A DNA stretch of 64,000 bases, from NCBI GenBank assembly GCA_963920575.1, contig OY986970.1, forward strand, positions 4,262,445 through 4,326,444, given 5' to 3'. Positions 12,970-25,577 of this stretch are shown piece after piece. How positions within the stretch are numbered: position 1 is the first letter of the stretch; each line of letters starts with the position of its first letter. A program made the position numbers and the translations under genes. Source of the DNA: Narthecium ossifragum (taxonomy: Eukaryota; Streptophyta; Magnoliopsida; Dioscoreales; Nartheciaceae). The notes under the pieces were generated by a model. The model had not been told where the DNA came from, did no database searches, and saw only the letters and a list, made by a program, of their open reading frames with translations.

Positions 12970-14823
12970 ATGGAACCACTGGGAGGAGCATCACCATTCC
13001 CTTCTATGGCTTCAAACCAGCAAGATCTTGAGCAATCATTGCTGAGCTACCCATTCGGAACAGGCATCGACTTGGCTGCGCTGTTGTTTATGAGCCCGCC
13101 AGAGCTTGTGGAGCAGAAACTTCATCAGAAACAGCAGCAGCAACAGAAGGAGGTGGACTTGTTAGACATTGAGGGAGTGACAAGCTATGGGGGAAATGTA
13201 GGTGGTGCTGCTGGCAAGGAGACCAAGTTTCGAGGAAGGGCGAAGAAGGCGACTAGGCCAAGGTTTGCCTTCCGGACACGGAGCGAGAATGACATCCTTG
13301 ACGATGGCTATCGCTGGAGGAAGTACGGCCAGAAGGCTGTGAAGAACAGCATCTACCACAGGTGCTTCCCATGTCGTCTCGTTCATATCTTTGCCTTCCA
13401 TTTTTTTCCTAATTCTTAACCCAAGTCTGTGCTCATCAATGTTTAGTTCGATAAGATGCATCATGCAGGAGGAGAATGATCATGATCAGCTTCTCATTCT
13501 GAAAATAATGCCTTAAATCCACAAGGGCTTTCCTTACATTCACAACTCCTGTCCCTCAAACAAAGACGTACAAGATAGATTATGTGAAAAGTAGAAACGT
13601 GAAAATCTCCTGCACATTATACAAAGCCTTCAACAATCATAACAAGCCAACAAATTTTCTACTATTAAATTATTTAAGCTACTTTGCGTCTTTGCGTCGT
13701 AACACCAAATCCCTCCTAATGGATATTCTTAAGCCAATAAACTGAAACCACATTTCTGCTACATTAGCTCTTTCTCTTGGAAAAAGAAAGACTCATTATC
13801 CAGTTTAGTTCTTTGATGCCAAAAATTTGACGTCTTGACCGAACTCCTCCTGTTGCTTGTCTATTAATTAGCTGATGATGGATAGCTATTAAAATGATCA
13901 CATTTGGCATGATGTAAGCATATACATTGTTCTGTACTCTATAAAAGTTTGCACTCTTATTGACGCATATAAGGAGCAATATTCATCTTTTTTTTAGGCC
14001 AAACAAACTATAGCCTAAGCCCTCGATTGCCAATTTGTTTGAGAGGGATTATATATAAAAGCTAGCGTATCATGCAACTTTTCAATCATAATTCATAGAA
14101 CTTGTGATACTATGTATATTAATTATTAACTAGATAGGCCCCCCCTTGCCATCTCGCACGCACGGGTAACCATCCACCCCCATCATCCTCCCCCCTCGAT
14201 ACTATATATATTAATAAGTCTAACATCAAGAATAATAACCCTTCCAATTGCATTGCAAAGACAACAAGTGAGAAATTCACGTGGACATAGTCTTCTCAAG
14301 CTACATACAAGCTGAGATCCAGACTCAATATACTAATTAGCAAATAAAGCAGATGATGCACGAAATTTTTTTCCTTCATATCTCGACTTATTACTCGTTC
14401 GCTACTGCCTTCTCTAGATCTTCATAATGTTTGATAGGCTTCATACTCAAACTCATATCAACTCGTATTCCAAACGCATCCTGGCAATACTAAAATTGAA
14501 CCCATGTTCTGCTACATGAACATTGCTAATTGTGAGTATATATCATGCGAATGCCTATATCACTGATCAATGTGCAGTAACAATCAAATATATAACTAAA
14601 ACCTTTCTTATTATCTTATTGCTTGCAAACTTTCGGGGCGAGAAGAAGCTACTATCGCTGCACGCACCATGCATGCGACGTGAAGAAGCAAGTGCAACGC
14701 CTATCAGTCGATCCAGGCATTGTCGTCACAACCTATGAGGGGGTGCATAACCATCCATGCGAGAAGCTGATGGAAGCTTTGAGCCCTATCCTCAAGCAAA
14801 TCCAGTTTCTTTCTCAGTTCTAA
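12970..14823 (+). CDS. WRKY: WRKY transcription factor, group IIc (WRKY24/43/56-like)
   Basis: Exon 1 is 12970-13361 and exon 2 is 14646-14823; together they encode 189 residues. The domain begins [20 protein letters not shown] and has WRKYGQK at 116-122, then a C-X4-C-X23-H-X1-H finger (C136, C141, H165, H167). The protein ends almost directly after it with [10 protein letters not shown], as in small group IIc proteins of the WRKY24/43/56 clade. The 1,284-bp intron interrupts the Arg codon within the domain, the standard WRKY position. A second AG three bases upstream (14641-14642) would add one Arg in frame; I chose the later one because the family has a single Arg before SYYRC. The usual NS-x-x-PRSYYRC reads NSIYHRSYYRC here (Pro to His). 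Role: nuclear W-box-binding regulator. The intron holds no gene. Confidence 0.92.
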
Positions 14824-15141
14824 GCCTGAAGGTCTCCAAGCTTGATCGAATTGCCCAAAAAATATGTTCATATAATATATTGTTAGTAAAAAATTCTACT
14901 CGAGATGGATAGATGGCTGGCAGGCATGTGAGGTACGCCAACCGTTGTGAGCAACCATCGAAAGAGTGTAGGTTCCGCCTTATCTCAATTAAGAGGACTT
15001 TGGGATGTTTGAGATTTAAGTCTAAACTAGCAATGTTTGTTTTAGAATGCAACTTATACCTGAGAAAAAATAAACTACTCCTAAGATAATAATTAAACCA
15101 CTCCTAAATGGGGATCACACTACTCCAAGGTTATGGTTATA
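14824..15141. other. 3' flank of the WRKY IIc gene, no other gene
   Basis: Probable 3' UTR and intergenic sequence up to the Copia LTR. The reverse-strand open frame 14792-15052 has no recognisable motif. Confidence 0.5.
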
Positions 15142-15917
15142 TGTTAGGATTAAACCCAAGTAGATCGTCAATTGACAGGTGATTTGGATGGAAAAACAAG
15201 TGCCAAAACAAGATGAGAAGAAAACGAAGAAGAGAAGATAGTAATGACACACAGATTTAACGTGGAAAAACCCTTCTAAATAGAAGGTAAAAAACCACGG
15301 GAGGAGAGGAGGAATTCACTATGAAAAAAACACCAAGAATACAGCCAAGTTCTTAGTCTCTGTTTTCTTCAGGAAAGAGAAAACAAAGAACTTACAAAAC
15401 TTCTCACCAAGGATGAAGAACAATGAAACCTTAACCCTAATCTCATGATCTAGGGCTTATATATATAGACCACTATGATCCAATAGGATCCTAACGGATT
15501 TATACTAAAATAAATATAATAAAACCCGTTAAGTATAGTTGCCTAAAATAAAACGGTCTTCAGCATCGGGCGTCCACGGTCGACCGTCAACTTGCCACGG
15601 TTGACCGTCATGCTTCCACGGTCGACCATCAAGTTCCTACGGTCGACCGTCATGCTTGAACGGTCCACTGGCACGAGTCCATCATACGCCCGCGATCGAT
15701 CCTCGCATCGACCCTGAGAAGTGATTTTCTTGACAGAGGCTGACGGTCGATGCCACGGTCGATGTGGTGGTCGACCGTCAGAACCTTGAGACAAAACGAT
15801 TGATGCTGCGGACGATGCTCCGATCGTCCGTGACAACCCGCGGTCGACCGTCATGAGTCTATGGTCGACCGTGGTCTTCAGACTCTGCTGAGAAAGAGTT
15901 TTGAGACAAACTCAACA
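15142..15917 (-). repeat. 3' LTR of Copia element 1
   Basis: Begins TGTTAGGATTAAACC and ends AAACTCAACA on the plus strand, that is TG...CA. Compared with its partner at 22614 it has a few substitutions and 12 extra bases near 15752-15764. At 15568-15872 it carries about ten copies of a self-complementary motif, ACGGTCGACCGT and variants. Confidence 0.92.
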
Positions 15918-18671
15918 AATCTCCACCTGGCTCAAAAATCTTTGATTTCATCATACTAGTAGCACAAAACTCCCTCTCCTCCAAAATGCCCCGAAGGGCA
16001 ACTCAATTGCTTCGAACTCCAATCAAGTCCAAGCAATGCTTGAACTTGACAACAGGAACTGACTTTGTCAGCATGTCAGCAGCATTATCTTCAGTACCAA
16101 TTTTCTTGACACAGAGATCACCTCTTTCAACAAGATCTCGAACAAAATGATACCGAACATCTATATGCTTCGTTCTCTCATGGTACATCTGATCTTTCGT
16201 CAAATGAATTGCATTTTGACTATCACATAGAATTGTCCCATCACATGAAAACAAACTAATTTCACTTAATATGCCCTTAAGCCAGATTGATTCCTTTGTA
16301 GCTTCAGTAATGGCCATGTATTCAGCTTCCGTTGTAGACAAAGCAACTATGGATTGTACAATAGAGCGCCAACTGATGGCATATCCACCAAGAGTAAAAA
16401 CATAGCCAGTAAGGGACCTTCTTCGATCTAGGTCACCAGCATAGTCAGAATCTACATAGCCCATAACACTGCTTCTTGTCTTCCCAAAAACCAAACATGT
16501 AGAAGAAGTACCCTTCAAGTATCTTAAAATCCATTTCACTGCCTGCCAGTAAGCCTTTCCAGGATTTGCCATGTATCTGCTCACAACACTAACAGCATGG
16601 GCAATGTCAGGACGAGTACATACCATAGCATACATAATGCTACCAACTGCATTGGAATATGGAACACGAGACATGTACTTAATCTCATCATCAGTTTTAG
16701 GAGACATATCTGTTGAAAGTCTAAAATGAGGAGCAAAAGGAGTACTAACAGGTTTGGCATCAAGCATGCCAAAACGATCAAGAACTTTCTCAACAAAACC
16801 CTTTTGAGTCAAAAACAGTTTTCCAGCTTTACGTTCTCTCTTAATCTCCATACCAAGAATTTTCTTGGCAGCTCCTAAGTCCTTCATCTCAAATTCACGA
16901 CTTAGAGCATCCTTCAACTGATCAACCTCAAACATATCCTTTGCAGCAATGAGCATATCATCCACATAGAGTAACAAATATATGAATGATTCATCATGAA
17001 GCTTTCTAAAATATACACAGCTGTCATACTTGCTTCTAGAGTATCCATGGTGCAGCATAAAAGAGTCAAAACGCTTGTACCACTGTCTAGGAGACTGCTT
17101 CAATCCATACAAAGACTTCTTAAGCAAACAAACATGATCTTCTTTTCCTTCAACTGTAAAACCCTCCGGTTGATGCATATAAATGGTTTCTTCAAGTTCT
17201 CCATTTAAGAAGGCAGTCTTAACATCAAGCTGCTCTAACTCATAATCATTTATAGCAACAAGACCAAGCAAGATGCGAATAGAGCTATGTTTCACAACAG
17301 GAGAAAAAATGTCATTGTAGTCAATACCTTCAATTTGACTGTAGCCCTTTGCAACTAATCTTGCTTTGTACTTAGCATCCTCAACACCAGGGATGCCTTC
17401 CTTCCTCTTGAACACCCACTTGCATCCAACAATTTTCTTCTTGCTAGGAGGTTTTACTAAGACCCATGTTTGATTTTCCTGAAGAGACTCCATCTCTTCA
17501 TTCATAGCAACCAGCCAAGAACCTGAGTCACTAGTTAAAATAGCATCTGAATAGGATGTAGGTTCGTGAAAACAATCGGTTTCTAATCCAGCAGACAGAG
17601 CATAAGCAACTAAATTATTTTCCGCATATCTCTGAGGTGGTCGAATATCTCTCCTTGGTCTATCTCTTGCAATGGAATAAATATCAGAATGAGTAGCCTC
17701 TTCTTCTTCATCATCTGAACCAGTCTGAGTTGGAGGTGCTTGCACTGAAGAAGAAACTTCCTGAGAAGTAACAGGAGTAAGCTCCACCTGCACCCCAACC
17801 GGTGAATTATCTGAGCCTTTTGAAACAAGAGGAGTAGCACAATTATTTTTCGGATGAAGCATAGCCGATTCATCAAAAGTTACATCCCGGCTAACCATGA
17901 ACTTAGAAGATTCAGGACACCATAATCTGTAACCCTTCACTCCATCAATGTATCCTAAGAAGATGCACTTCTTAGCCCTAGGAGCCAACTTTCCTTCATT
18001 CACATGACAATATGCTGGACAACCAAAAATCTTCAAATGAGAATAAGTAGGAGAATTTCCTGACCATACCTCCTCTGGAGTCTTAAACTCGATGGAAGCA
18101 ACTAGAGATCGGTTCACTAGATGACAAGCTGTAAGGACAGCTTCAGCCCAGAAAAATTTCTCCAAACCAGCATTAAAGAGCATAGATCGTGCTCTCTCAA
18201 GAAGTGTCCTATTCATCCGTTCTGCAACTCCATTCTGCTGTGGAGTACCAGGGACAGTAAGATGCCTTTGAATACCTTCATTCCTGCAAAAGTTGTTAAA
18301 CTCTCCACTGCGGAACTCTAGGCCATTATCTGTCCTCAACCTCTTAACTTTTCTCTCTGTCTGCTTTTCTATCAAAGCCTTCTATTGCTTGAACTTCTCA
18401 AAAACATCACTTTTCTGCTTGAGAAAATAAACCCAGACTTTGCTTGAAAAATCATCAATAAAGGTAAGCATATATCTAGCTCCAGCTTTTGATGGAACTT
18501 GAGAAGGACCCCAAAGGTCAGAGTGAACATAATCCAAAGTAGCTTTGGTTCTGTGAATTGTACCACTGAAACTAACTCTCTTTTGTTTACCAAAAACACA
18601 GTGTTCACAAAAGTCCACCTTCCCTGTACTCTGGCCACATAGTAAACCTCTATTGCTCAAGAGAGACATAC

Positions 18672-21244
18672 TGTGAGGGCCCGTCCCTCAGACCTGACTC
18701 GACCACGTGGGTCGAGAGTCGGTTTCCTGTCGATTTGGTTCCGCGTCGGGCACGATCGGGCGATCGTGTGGCGGTTTGGACCCCAGGGGCATTTTGGTAA
18801 ATATGCCCCCTGGTGGTCGGTTTCACACCCGCGTTGCACCCACGGACTTGGATTGATGTATGTGGTTTTTTAGGATGGTTAGGCGGACCCGGGATCGGAA
18901 GATCTCGGCTCGGGCGCGCTAGAGCTCGCTATCGGGCTCGTTAACGGGTCAACGGATTTTGGCCCATTAGAGAGGATCCGGCCCATTAGGGGCCTGGTGA
19001 GTGGAGGGTGGTTGGAGCAGTTTGCTCCAACCCCCACCCGCTCCTCTCTCTTCTCTCCTCTCTTCTCTCCTTCCCTTCTCCTCTTCTTTGGCTGGTTCTT
19101 CCTTCTCTTCTCCACCGACGTTTCCTCTTCTTCTCCCCTTCTTCCCTCTCCTTCGGCTGGGCTTGATCTTGGAGGGGCTGAGCAGCGGATCTTCGTGGCA
19201 AGGTTGGCTGGACGTGTGGAGAAGCTGGGATTGCGTTTAAGGTAGGTGTTTCTACCCCGATCCTTGGATCGGGTTCTACTAGGTTAGGTTGCATTTGTGG
19301 TTTGCTGTGGAATGCCATGCTAGGGTGTTGTGTAATCCGTTGTGTATGCAATGTGAATGGTTTGGAGTGTTTGTATGCCAAGTTTTCCGTATTCTAACGG
19401 CTGGTTTTCGAAACGTCGCCGTTTTGTCGGTTTTTGGTTTTCCGACCTAAAATGAGATTTAACCGTTAGAAACTGGATTTCTTTATACCATTAGTTTCCT
19501 CACCTCAAAATATACTTACTTGCAAAATTTGATTGTATTCTAACATGTTTTGATTCTTGAAATCTTAGAATTAGGATTTCTGGTATTTTGCGTCTGGAGC
19601 TCGACTGTCGATCGGTGCATCGACCGTCAGCTCGACGGTCGATCTAGGTATCGACCGTCATGCTTTAGTATATTTCCTCTGGGCCTGACGGTCGACCGTC
19701 GGATCGACCGTCACATCGACCGTCGGGCTCTGTCGAGTTTTTGGGTCCCCAGGGTCGATGGATCGATCGACCGTGGGGCCTTCGCTTTTTCGCCATTTAC
19801 CTGACGGTCGACCGTCGGATCGACCGTCGCATCGACCGTCAGGCTCTGTTTGGTTTTGGGCTTCTCAGGGTCGATGGTTGGATCGACCGTCGCCCTTGGT
19901 TTTCTTCGTATGGGTCTCACGGTCGATCCACGGATCGACCGTGGCATCGTCCGTGGCCTCACGGTCGATCCACGGATCGACCGTGGCATCGTCCGTGACC
20001 CTTTGAACAGTGTTCTTTGGTGCTTCTTGAATGGCTTTCAACTTTGATTGAGTCTTAAACGTGTTGGGAGGTTTATAGATGGATTTGATGAGGTTTTCAA
20101 AGGGTTTTCATCGGGTTTGAGATTTGATCCGAGTTTCTCCCCTTTTTAGCAAACGTATGGTTGTGTTTGCATTTAATTCAAGTTTGATAGAAATTAAATG
20201 TTTGGTTGCTTACTTAACCATTAGCTAGCTATGAGTGCTAGCTAATGAGGAATTGTGGAACCTTAGCCTCTTGCCGGCGAGTGCCGAGGGCTATTGTATA
20301 TCTGTTGAACTTATAACTGTTGATGTGACATATAGAGACATCTAAGATTAGATGCTTGCTTAAGCTCATGCATTGTATGTATTAGAGGCATTTGAGGTTA
20401 GGCGGGGCGATGTCTTGGGTCGCCGATCCGAGGCTCTCGGGTAGCTCGGATCTAGCCTTAGGACCGTGGCTGGGTAGTCAGGATTAGGGTGTGATTGTCG
20501 ATCTGAATCTCTGATGATTGAGGAATGCGATAGTTGGCTTGAATCATTGTTTGAGGTTTAGAGGTCGTGTCGTCTTCCAAGGCCAAGTGCTAAGGATGCA
20601 ACCGAGGAGTTCGCGACGTGGTCCCCAGGCAGTGGTATCCCTGCTGGGTAAGGGTGAGTGATCCTGCATGGTTCCGTTCCCCTGTCAGTGCTTAGGGTGA
20701 TCTTGGTAGAGAGACCAAGAGAGAGGTTCATGACAGGAGCCCTTGGGACATCGGTGGGTTATGGGACCCGTGGCATCCGTTAGACTTGGGCTGGGAGACA
20801 ACACTGTTGTTGTTTTCCTCCTTTCAGTGTGCCGTAGAGTAGAACCCTACTGGGCTTTTTGCTCATTCCTACCCGGGCTGCGTTTGCAGGTGCAGGCGGC
20901 AGTTCCTCCTCAGTGGAGCCAGCAGGTTCGGCTTTTGGCGGCGCGAGTACATCCAGAGGCGTCTGAGGTTTGGTTGGAGGATATGTCTGTTGTAACTTTT
21001 TGATATATAATTATGCATGTTGTACCCCTTTTTGGAGAACCTTTGGGATGTTGTATAAATCGGTATTTTGGAACTCAGATGTTGTAAGACTCGATGTTAT
21101 ATTATGATTAAAATCTGCTTAGCCTCTGGAATACTTTTGCTTAAATTGTTTATCATTTCCGCTTATACTGCGCCGGTTGATGATGAATAGTGTTAGGACC
21201 CTCACGCCCCGTCCTGGATGGGTTTTCTGGGTCGGGGTGTGACA
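18672..21244 (+). mobile_element. Solo-LTR-like unit A (2,573 bp) nested in Copia element 1
   Basis: Starts TGTGAGGGCCCGTCCCTC and ends GGGTCGGGGTGTGACA, so TG...CA. It is flanked by an exact 5-bp duplication CATAC (18667-18671 and 21245-21249), which falls inside the integrase-region frame. No gene and no internal primer-binding or polypurine structure is visible, fitting a solo LTR. Landmarks shared with units B and C: the GGCATTTTGGTAAATATGC block near the start, a CT-rich block (about 19040-19150), a TAGGTGTTTCTACC phrase, and a conserved 3' third (about 20390-20900). The length suits a chromovirus such as Tekay/Del; that assignment is inference. Confidence 0.8.
19600..20005. repeat. Palindromic CGGTCGACCG / CGGATCGACCG array in unit A
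   Basis: More than fifteen ACGGTCGACCGTC, GGATCGACCGTC and CACGGTCGATCCACGG words in 400 bases. Two larger repeats of about 120 bp (CCTGACGGTCGACCGTCGG at 19683 and 19800) contain them, followed by a 41-bp tandem pair ending at 19998. Confidence 0.85.
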
Positions 21245-22598
21245 CATACCCTTCTCACTCATGTGTCCTAAATGCATATGCCATAGCTTAGTTACTTCAG
21301 AATTTGACAAAGAGGAAGAAGTAACAGCTACAGAGCCTGTAACAGTAGTTCCATGCAGCACATATAAACTACCGCATCTCTTGCCTTTCATAACAACTAT
21401 AGCACCATGACAAACTTTTAGAACTCCACCTTCAGCTGTATACTTGCATCCATTTGCATCAAGAGTACCTAAAGAAATTAAATTCTTTTTCAACTCAGGA
21501 ACATGCCTAACCTCCGATAATGTCCTCACCATACCATCATGCATCCTTATCTTGATTGTTCCCTTACCAACAGCCTTGCAGGCTGCATTGTTTCCTATGA
21601 GAACTAGGCCACTATCCACTGATTCATAAGTGGAGAAATAATCCTTGTAAGGACACATATGATAAGAACAGCCGATGTCCAGAATCCATTCATCCCTGCT
21701 GCGGATCTGATCCTGGTTAGCAAAGAGAACATCACCATTGTCTTCATGCACAACACTTGCCTCAGCAGTTTTATCAGGGTTCTGATTGTTTGGTGCTTCA
21801 CGTTGTAACTTGTTCTTCAACTTATAACAATCATCTTTCTTATGGCCCTTTTTCTTGCAGTAATAACAGAAAATATTACTTGAGTCAAAAATTTTCTTGC
21901 CCCTTGACTTTGATCTAGACTTAAATCTTCTGTTTTCTGAATTTCTGTCACTTGGCCTACCTCTAGCAACAAGACCCTCAGCATGAGAGCCCGAAGATTA
22001 AGAAGTAAGTTCATTATTTAGCATATCTCTAGATAAGATATCAGCCTTAACCTCCTCTAAAGAGATACTCTCTTTTCCATAAGTGACAGTTTCACGAAAG
22101 TGCTTAAAGGATGGAGGAAGAGAACATAACAGCAATAAAGCCTTATCTTCATCATCAATTTTAACTTCCAAATTTTCTAAATCCATGATAATGGTATTGA
22201 AATTATCAAGATGTGATTTGATAGATGTACCTTCCACCATGCGAAGCATATATAACTGCTGCTTAAGCCGGAGTTTATTGGTTAAGCTCTTCGTCATATA
22301 GAGAGATTCCAACTTCAACCAAAGAGCTACTGCTGTATCCTCCTTTGCAACCTCTCGAAAAACTTCATTGGATAAACACAACTGAATAGAAGTTGGAGCC
22401 TTCAAATCCAGTTCCATCCGATCTTCATCAGAGGTGGTCACAGGTTTCTTTGCAATCCCTCCAAGAGCCTTGAACAGGTTGTTCTGGACCAAAATCCCCC
22501 GCATACGAAGTTGCCATAAACTGAAACTGATCTTCCCATCAAACTTCTCAATATCAAACTTCGTTGCCATCACTCAACACCTAATCAATCAACCTAAA

Positions 22599-22610
22599 GC
22601 TCTGATACCA
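22599..22610 (-). promoter_or_regulatory. Primer-binding site of Copia element 1 (initiator tRNA-Met type)
   Basis: On the minus strand TGGTATCAGAGC lies three bases inside the 5' LTR, the usual match to the 3' end of plant initiator tRNA-Met used to prime reverse transcription in Copia elements. Confidence 0.85.
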
Positions 22611-22613
22611 GTT

Positions 22614-23377
22614 TGTTAGGATTAAACTCAAGTAGATCGTCAATTGACAGGTGGTTTGGATGGAAAAACAAGTGCCAAAACAAGATGAGAAGAAAACGAA
22701 GAAGAGAAGATAGTAATGACACACAGATTTAACGTGGAAAAACCCTTCTAAATAGAAGGTAAAAAACCACGGGAGGAGAGGAGGAATTCACTATGAAAAA
22801 AACACCAAGAATACAGCCAAGTTCTTAGTCTATGTTTTCTTCAGGAAAGAGAAAACAAAGAACTTACGAAACTTCTCACCAAGGATGAAGAACAATGAAA
22901 CCTTAACCCTAATCTCGTGATCTAGGGCTTATATATATAGACCACTACGATCCAATAGGATCTTAACGGATTTATACTAAAACAAATATAATAAAACCCG
23001 TTAAGTATAGTTGCCTAAAATAAAATAGTCTTCAGCATTGGGCGTCCACGGTCGACTGTCAACTTGCCACGGTTGACCGTCATGCTTCCACGGTCGACCG
23101 TCAAGTTCCTACGGTCGACCGTCATGCTTGAACGGTCCACTGGCACGAGTCCATCATACGCCCGCGGTCGATCCTCGCATCGACCCTGAGAAGTGATTTT
23201 CTTGACAGAGGCTGACGGTCGATGCCACGGTCGACCGTCAGAACCTTGAGACAAAACGATTGATGCTGCGGACGATGCTCCGATAGTCCGTGACAACCCG
23301 CGGTCGACCGTCATGAGTCCACGGTCGACCGTGGTCTTCAGACTCTGCTGAGAAAGAGTTTTGAGACAAACTCAACA
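22614..23377 (-). repeat. 5' LTR of Copia element 1
   Basis: Partner of the LTR at 15142, near-identical and 12 bp shorter. The palindromic ACGGTCGACCGT array lies at about 23045-23332. Confidence 0.92.
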
Positions 23378-24987
23378 AATTGATCGCTTATTAAATTTAT
23401 AATAATTACCATGAATTCCAAATGCAGATTACACTACTCTAGAATTGATGAAATAAAACTAAATTACGAAGCTAAAACATATTTTCATTAAAGCAGCAAC
23501 CGGTTGATTACAGTCTTGATGAAAGTTAAAAGTACAAGAAAATAGGAACAAAAACTAATAACCTAGGAAAGTTGAAAAAGATTGGTTGATTGGTGTGTTT
23601 TCGTGTCTTCTCTCTCATTCGCGGGGTTTTTTATATGCTATGTATTCTTCCGTGTACATGGCGACCCCTGATCGCTTCCAACGTCTCCTCCGGATCTTTC
23701 TCTGAGCCTTTTCGTCGTGGGTTACCTTCTCTCCATGACCATTTTCTAGCCTCAATTGGTAACCGCTTCGCTACCCCCTTGGAATCATCCCCTGTTTCTC
23801 CTGATTTAGCTCATGGAATCGAGCGATTTGAAGTGTTAAGTGACGCTTGTTTGACTTGGTCCACCTTTAGATTAAGGATGAGAGTTGCTCGAGATGCTGC
23901 ACTAATATATCTCAACGTTGAGGGACCTGCCTTGGGGCCACGGTTTTATCGATCTCGATAGGTATGGGATATCGTGATGAGTCATCTCTCACTCAAGATG
24001 AAATCTTTTAGGATGATGTTGGTATAATCATTTTCTAAACCTCACCGCATCACATTTCATTAAACGCGCTCGGTTCTTTACGAGTTGTTTTCCTCTCTCA
24101 CATAGTCACATGGTCCCGTACTCGGCGCCGCTTCGATTCTCACCGACGATTGGTCCACGTATTGGGTCTCGTCCCAATGCTAATGATGCCCTGAACCTCC
24201 ATCATTGTCCCCCGGGAGAAGGTCATCCGCTGCGGTGTTTAGAGTTGCATCAACGGTAGAAATTTTGTTGATGATGCGAGACGACGGTATCATGATTTCA
24301 TGCGTCCTTTCAAAATCTTTTTAGTGGTAACATATATATATATGTATTGTCTTTGATGAGCCGTATGTTCTCATTGTACAATATGCATGCATACTGATTG
24401 CCCCAAACAGATGGGCAAATTAAGAAGAAGACCACTTGTTCTTGCAATGATAATGGTTTTTTTTTCTTGCCATTTCGCCACCTACAATTTTGCAAATGTT
24501 ACTTGAAAACAACCGATCTTATAAATTAGTACATCCCGGTACCTCACTTATTGGGTTTATTCGTAAATCAGTACCGGTCGGTACCTCACTTATGATTTGA
24601 TCACATAACCATGTATAGACTATCTATGTTCAAATGATAAAAATGTTCTTTTTATTTATAAAAATATATTTAAAAACAATTAAAAATATATATAGTTAAA
24701 TATGGAGATGGTAATATTCAAATGTAGTTTTAGTATGTCTTTTGTTGTTTACAAAAAAACGCGAAACTATATCTAATACAAGGATATTTTAGTCGACTGT
24801 ATAATTAAAAGCATGGAAAACAGAAACTAAAATTTAGATAACTGATGAAAACTAACAGTGTTATAGTCAATGTAGTTTCTCGTGAATAAAACCGATAAGT
24901 GAGATAGTAAGATGCAATAATAATAAGATGGATAATTTTTTGTAAATTGCCAAAATGTAGGTGTTGACCTACCACATCTTGTGATGG
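23378..24987. other. Intergenic, no gene supported
   Basis: A plus-strand open frame at 23590-23961 has no family motif I recognise and I do not call it. A short inverted pair of GGTACCTCACTTAT phrases lies at 24538-24590. Confidence 0.5.
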
Positions 24988-25560
24988 GTCTTGACCTCCG
25001 GCGAGCTCATTTGGTCATCGATATAATTTTATCTTTCAGTTAATTTTATTTTTCCGTCAATTTTATCTTTCCTTCAATTTTATCTTTTCTCTTTCTACAC
25101 CACAAATCCGTCACCTCCATCGCCGTTCTCAATGATCAGACACTGAGGATCAATTCTTTAGGTCCCCGCAAACCCTCATGTGCTGGTCTTGACCTCCGGC
25201 GAGCTCATCTAGCCGTCAATCCAATTTTATCTTTCGTCCAATTTTATTTTTCCGCCAATTTTATCCTTCCTTCATTTTTATCTTTTATCTTTTTACACCT
25301 CAGATTTGTCGTCTCCACCGCCGTTCTCACTGATTAGACACTAGGGATCAATTATCCAGGTCCCGCCCTCATGTGCCGGTCTTGACCTCCGACGAGATCA
25401 TCTAGCCGTCGGTCCAATTTTATCTTTCCAATAATTTTGTCATTTCAACAATTTAATCTTTCGGCCAATTTTATCTTTGTTCTTATCACTTTTACGTTAA
25501 CGAATTCTCACTTTTCCAAATTTTTTCCACATTTTCCCCATTTGTCCCCAATTTTTTCTA
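24988..25560. repeat. Tandem repeat of about 195 bp, nearly three copies
   Basis: The phrase GTCTTGACCTCCGGCGAGCT starts copies at 24988 and 25186, with GTCTTGACCTCCGACGAGAT at 25379. Each copy continues with CCAATTTTATCTTTC runs and a CCGTTCTCA...CATGTGC phrase; the third copy decays. Confidence 0.8.
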
Positions 25561-25577
25561 GTTTTCACTCGATTTTC

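Larger units (their letters stand above)
16003..22570 (-). pseudogene. Copia element 1 gag-pol, disrupted
   Basis: Gag starts with the ATG at 22570 (MATKFDIEKFDGKISF). The frame continues through a CCHC zinc knuckle (CYYCKKKGHKKDDC), protease, the gag-pre-integrase LWHMHLGHMSEKGM, integrase ([22 protein letters not shown]), RT ([13 protein letters not shown]) and RNase H ([17 protein letters not shown]), ending at 16003. Damage: a TAA near 21998, a TAG at 18384-18382 where the family has Trp, the solo-LTR insertion, and DIG instead of D[ST]G at the protease active site. Apart from these the RT and RNase H are uninterrupted for 790 codons. It cannot make a full polyprotein as read. Confidence 0.92.
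15142..23377 (-). mobile_element. LTR retrotransposon 1, Ty1/Copia, Tork-like, interrupted
   Basis: Two near-identical LTRs of 776 and 764 bp bracket a minus-strand gag-pol. A primer-binding site follows the 5' LTR and a purine-rich tract (GGTGGAGATT on the minus strand) precedes the 3' LTR. Domain order is gag, zinc knuckle, protease, integrase, RT, RNase H, which defines Copia. Residue phrases place it near Tork/Tnt1-type elements. It is split by the unit at 18672-21244. Flanks do not show a matching 5-bp duplication (TTATA before 15142; AATTG after 23377). Confidence 0.93.

Noticed and set aside
14641..14645. Alternative splice acceptor for WRKY IIc exon 2 three bases upstream
   Set aside because: It keeps frame but inserts an extra Arg not found before SYYRC in the family. 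It remains possible as a minor NAGNAG variant.
23590..23961. 123-residue plus-strand frame between elements
   Set aside because: No recognisable family, no splice or promoter context, in a transposon-derived stretch.
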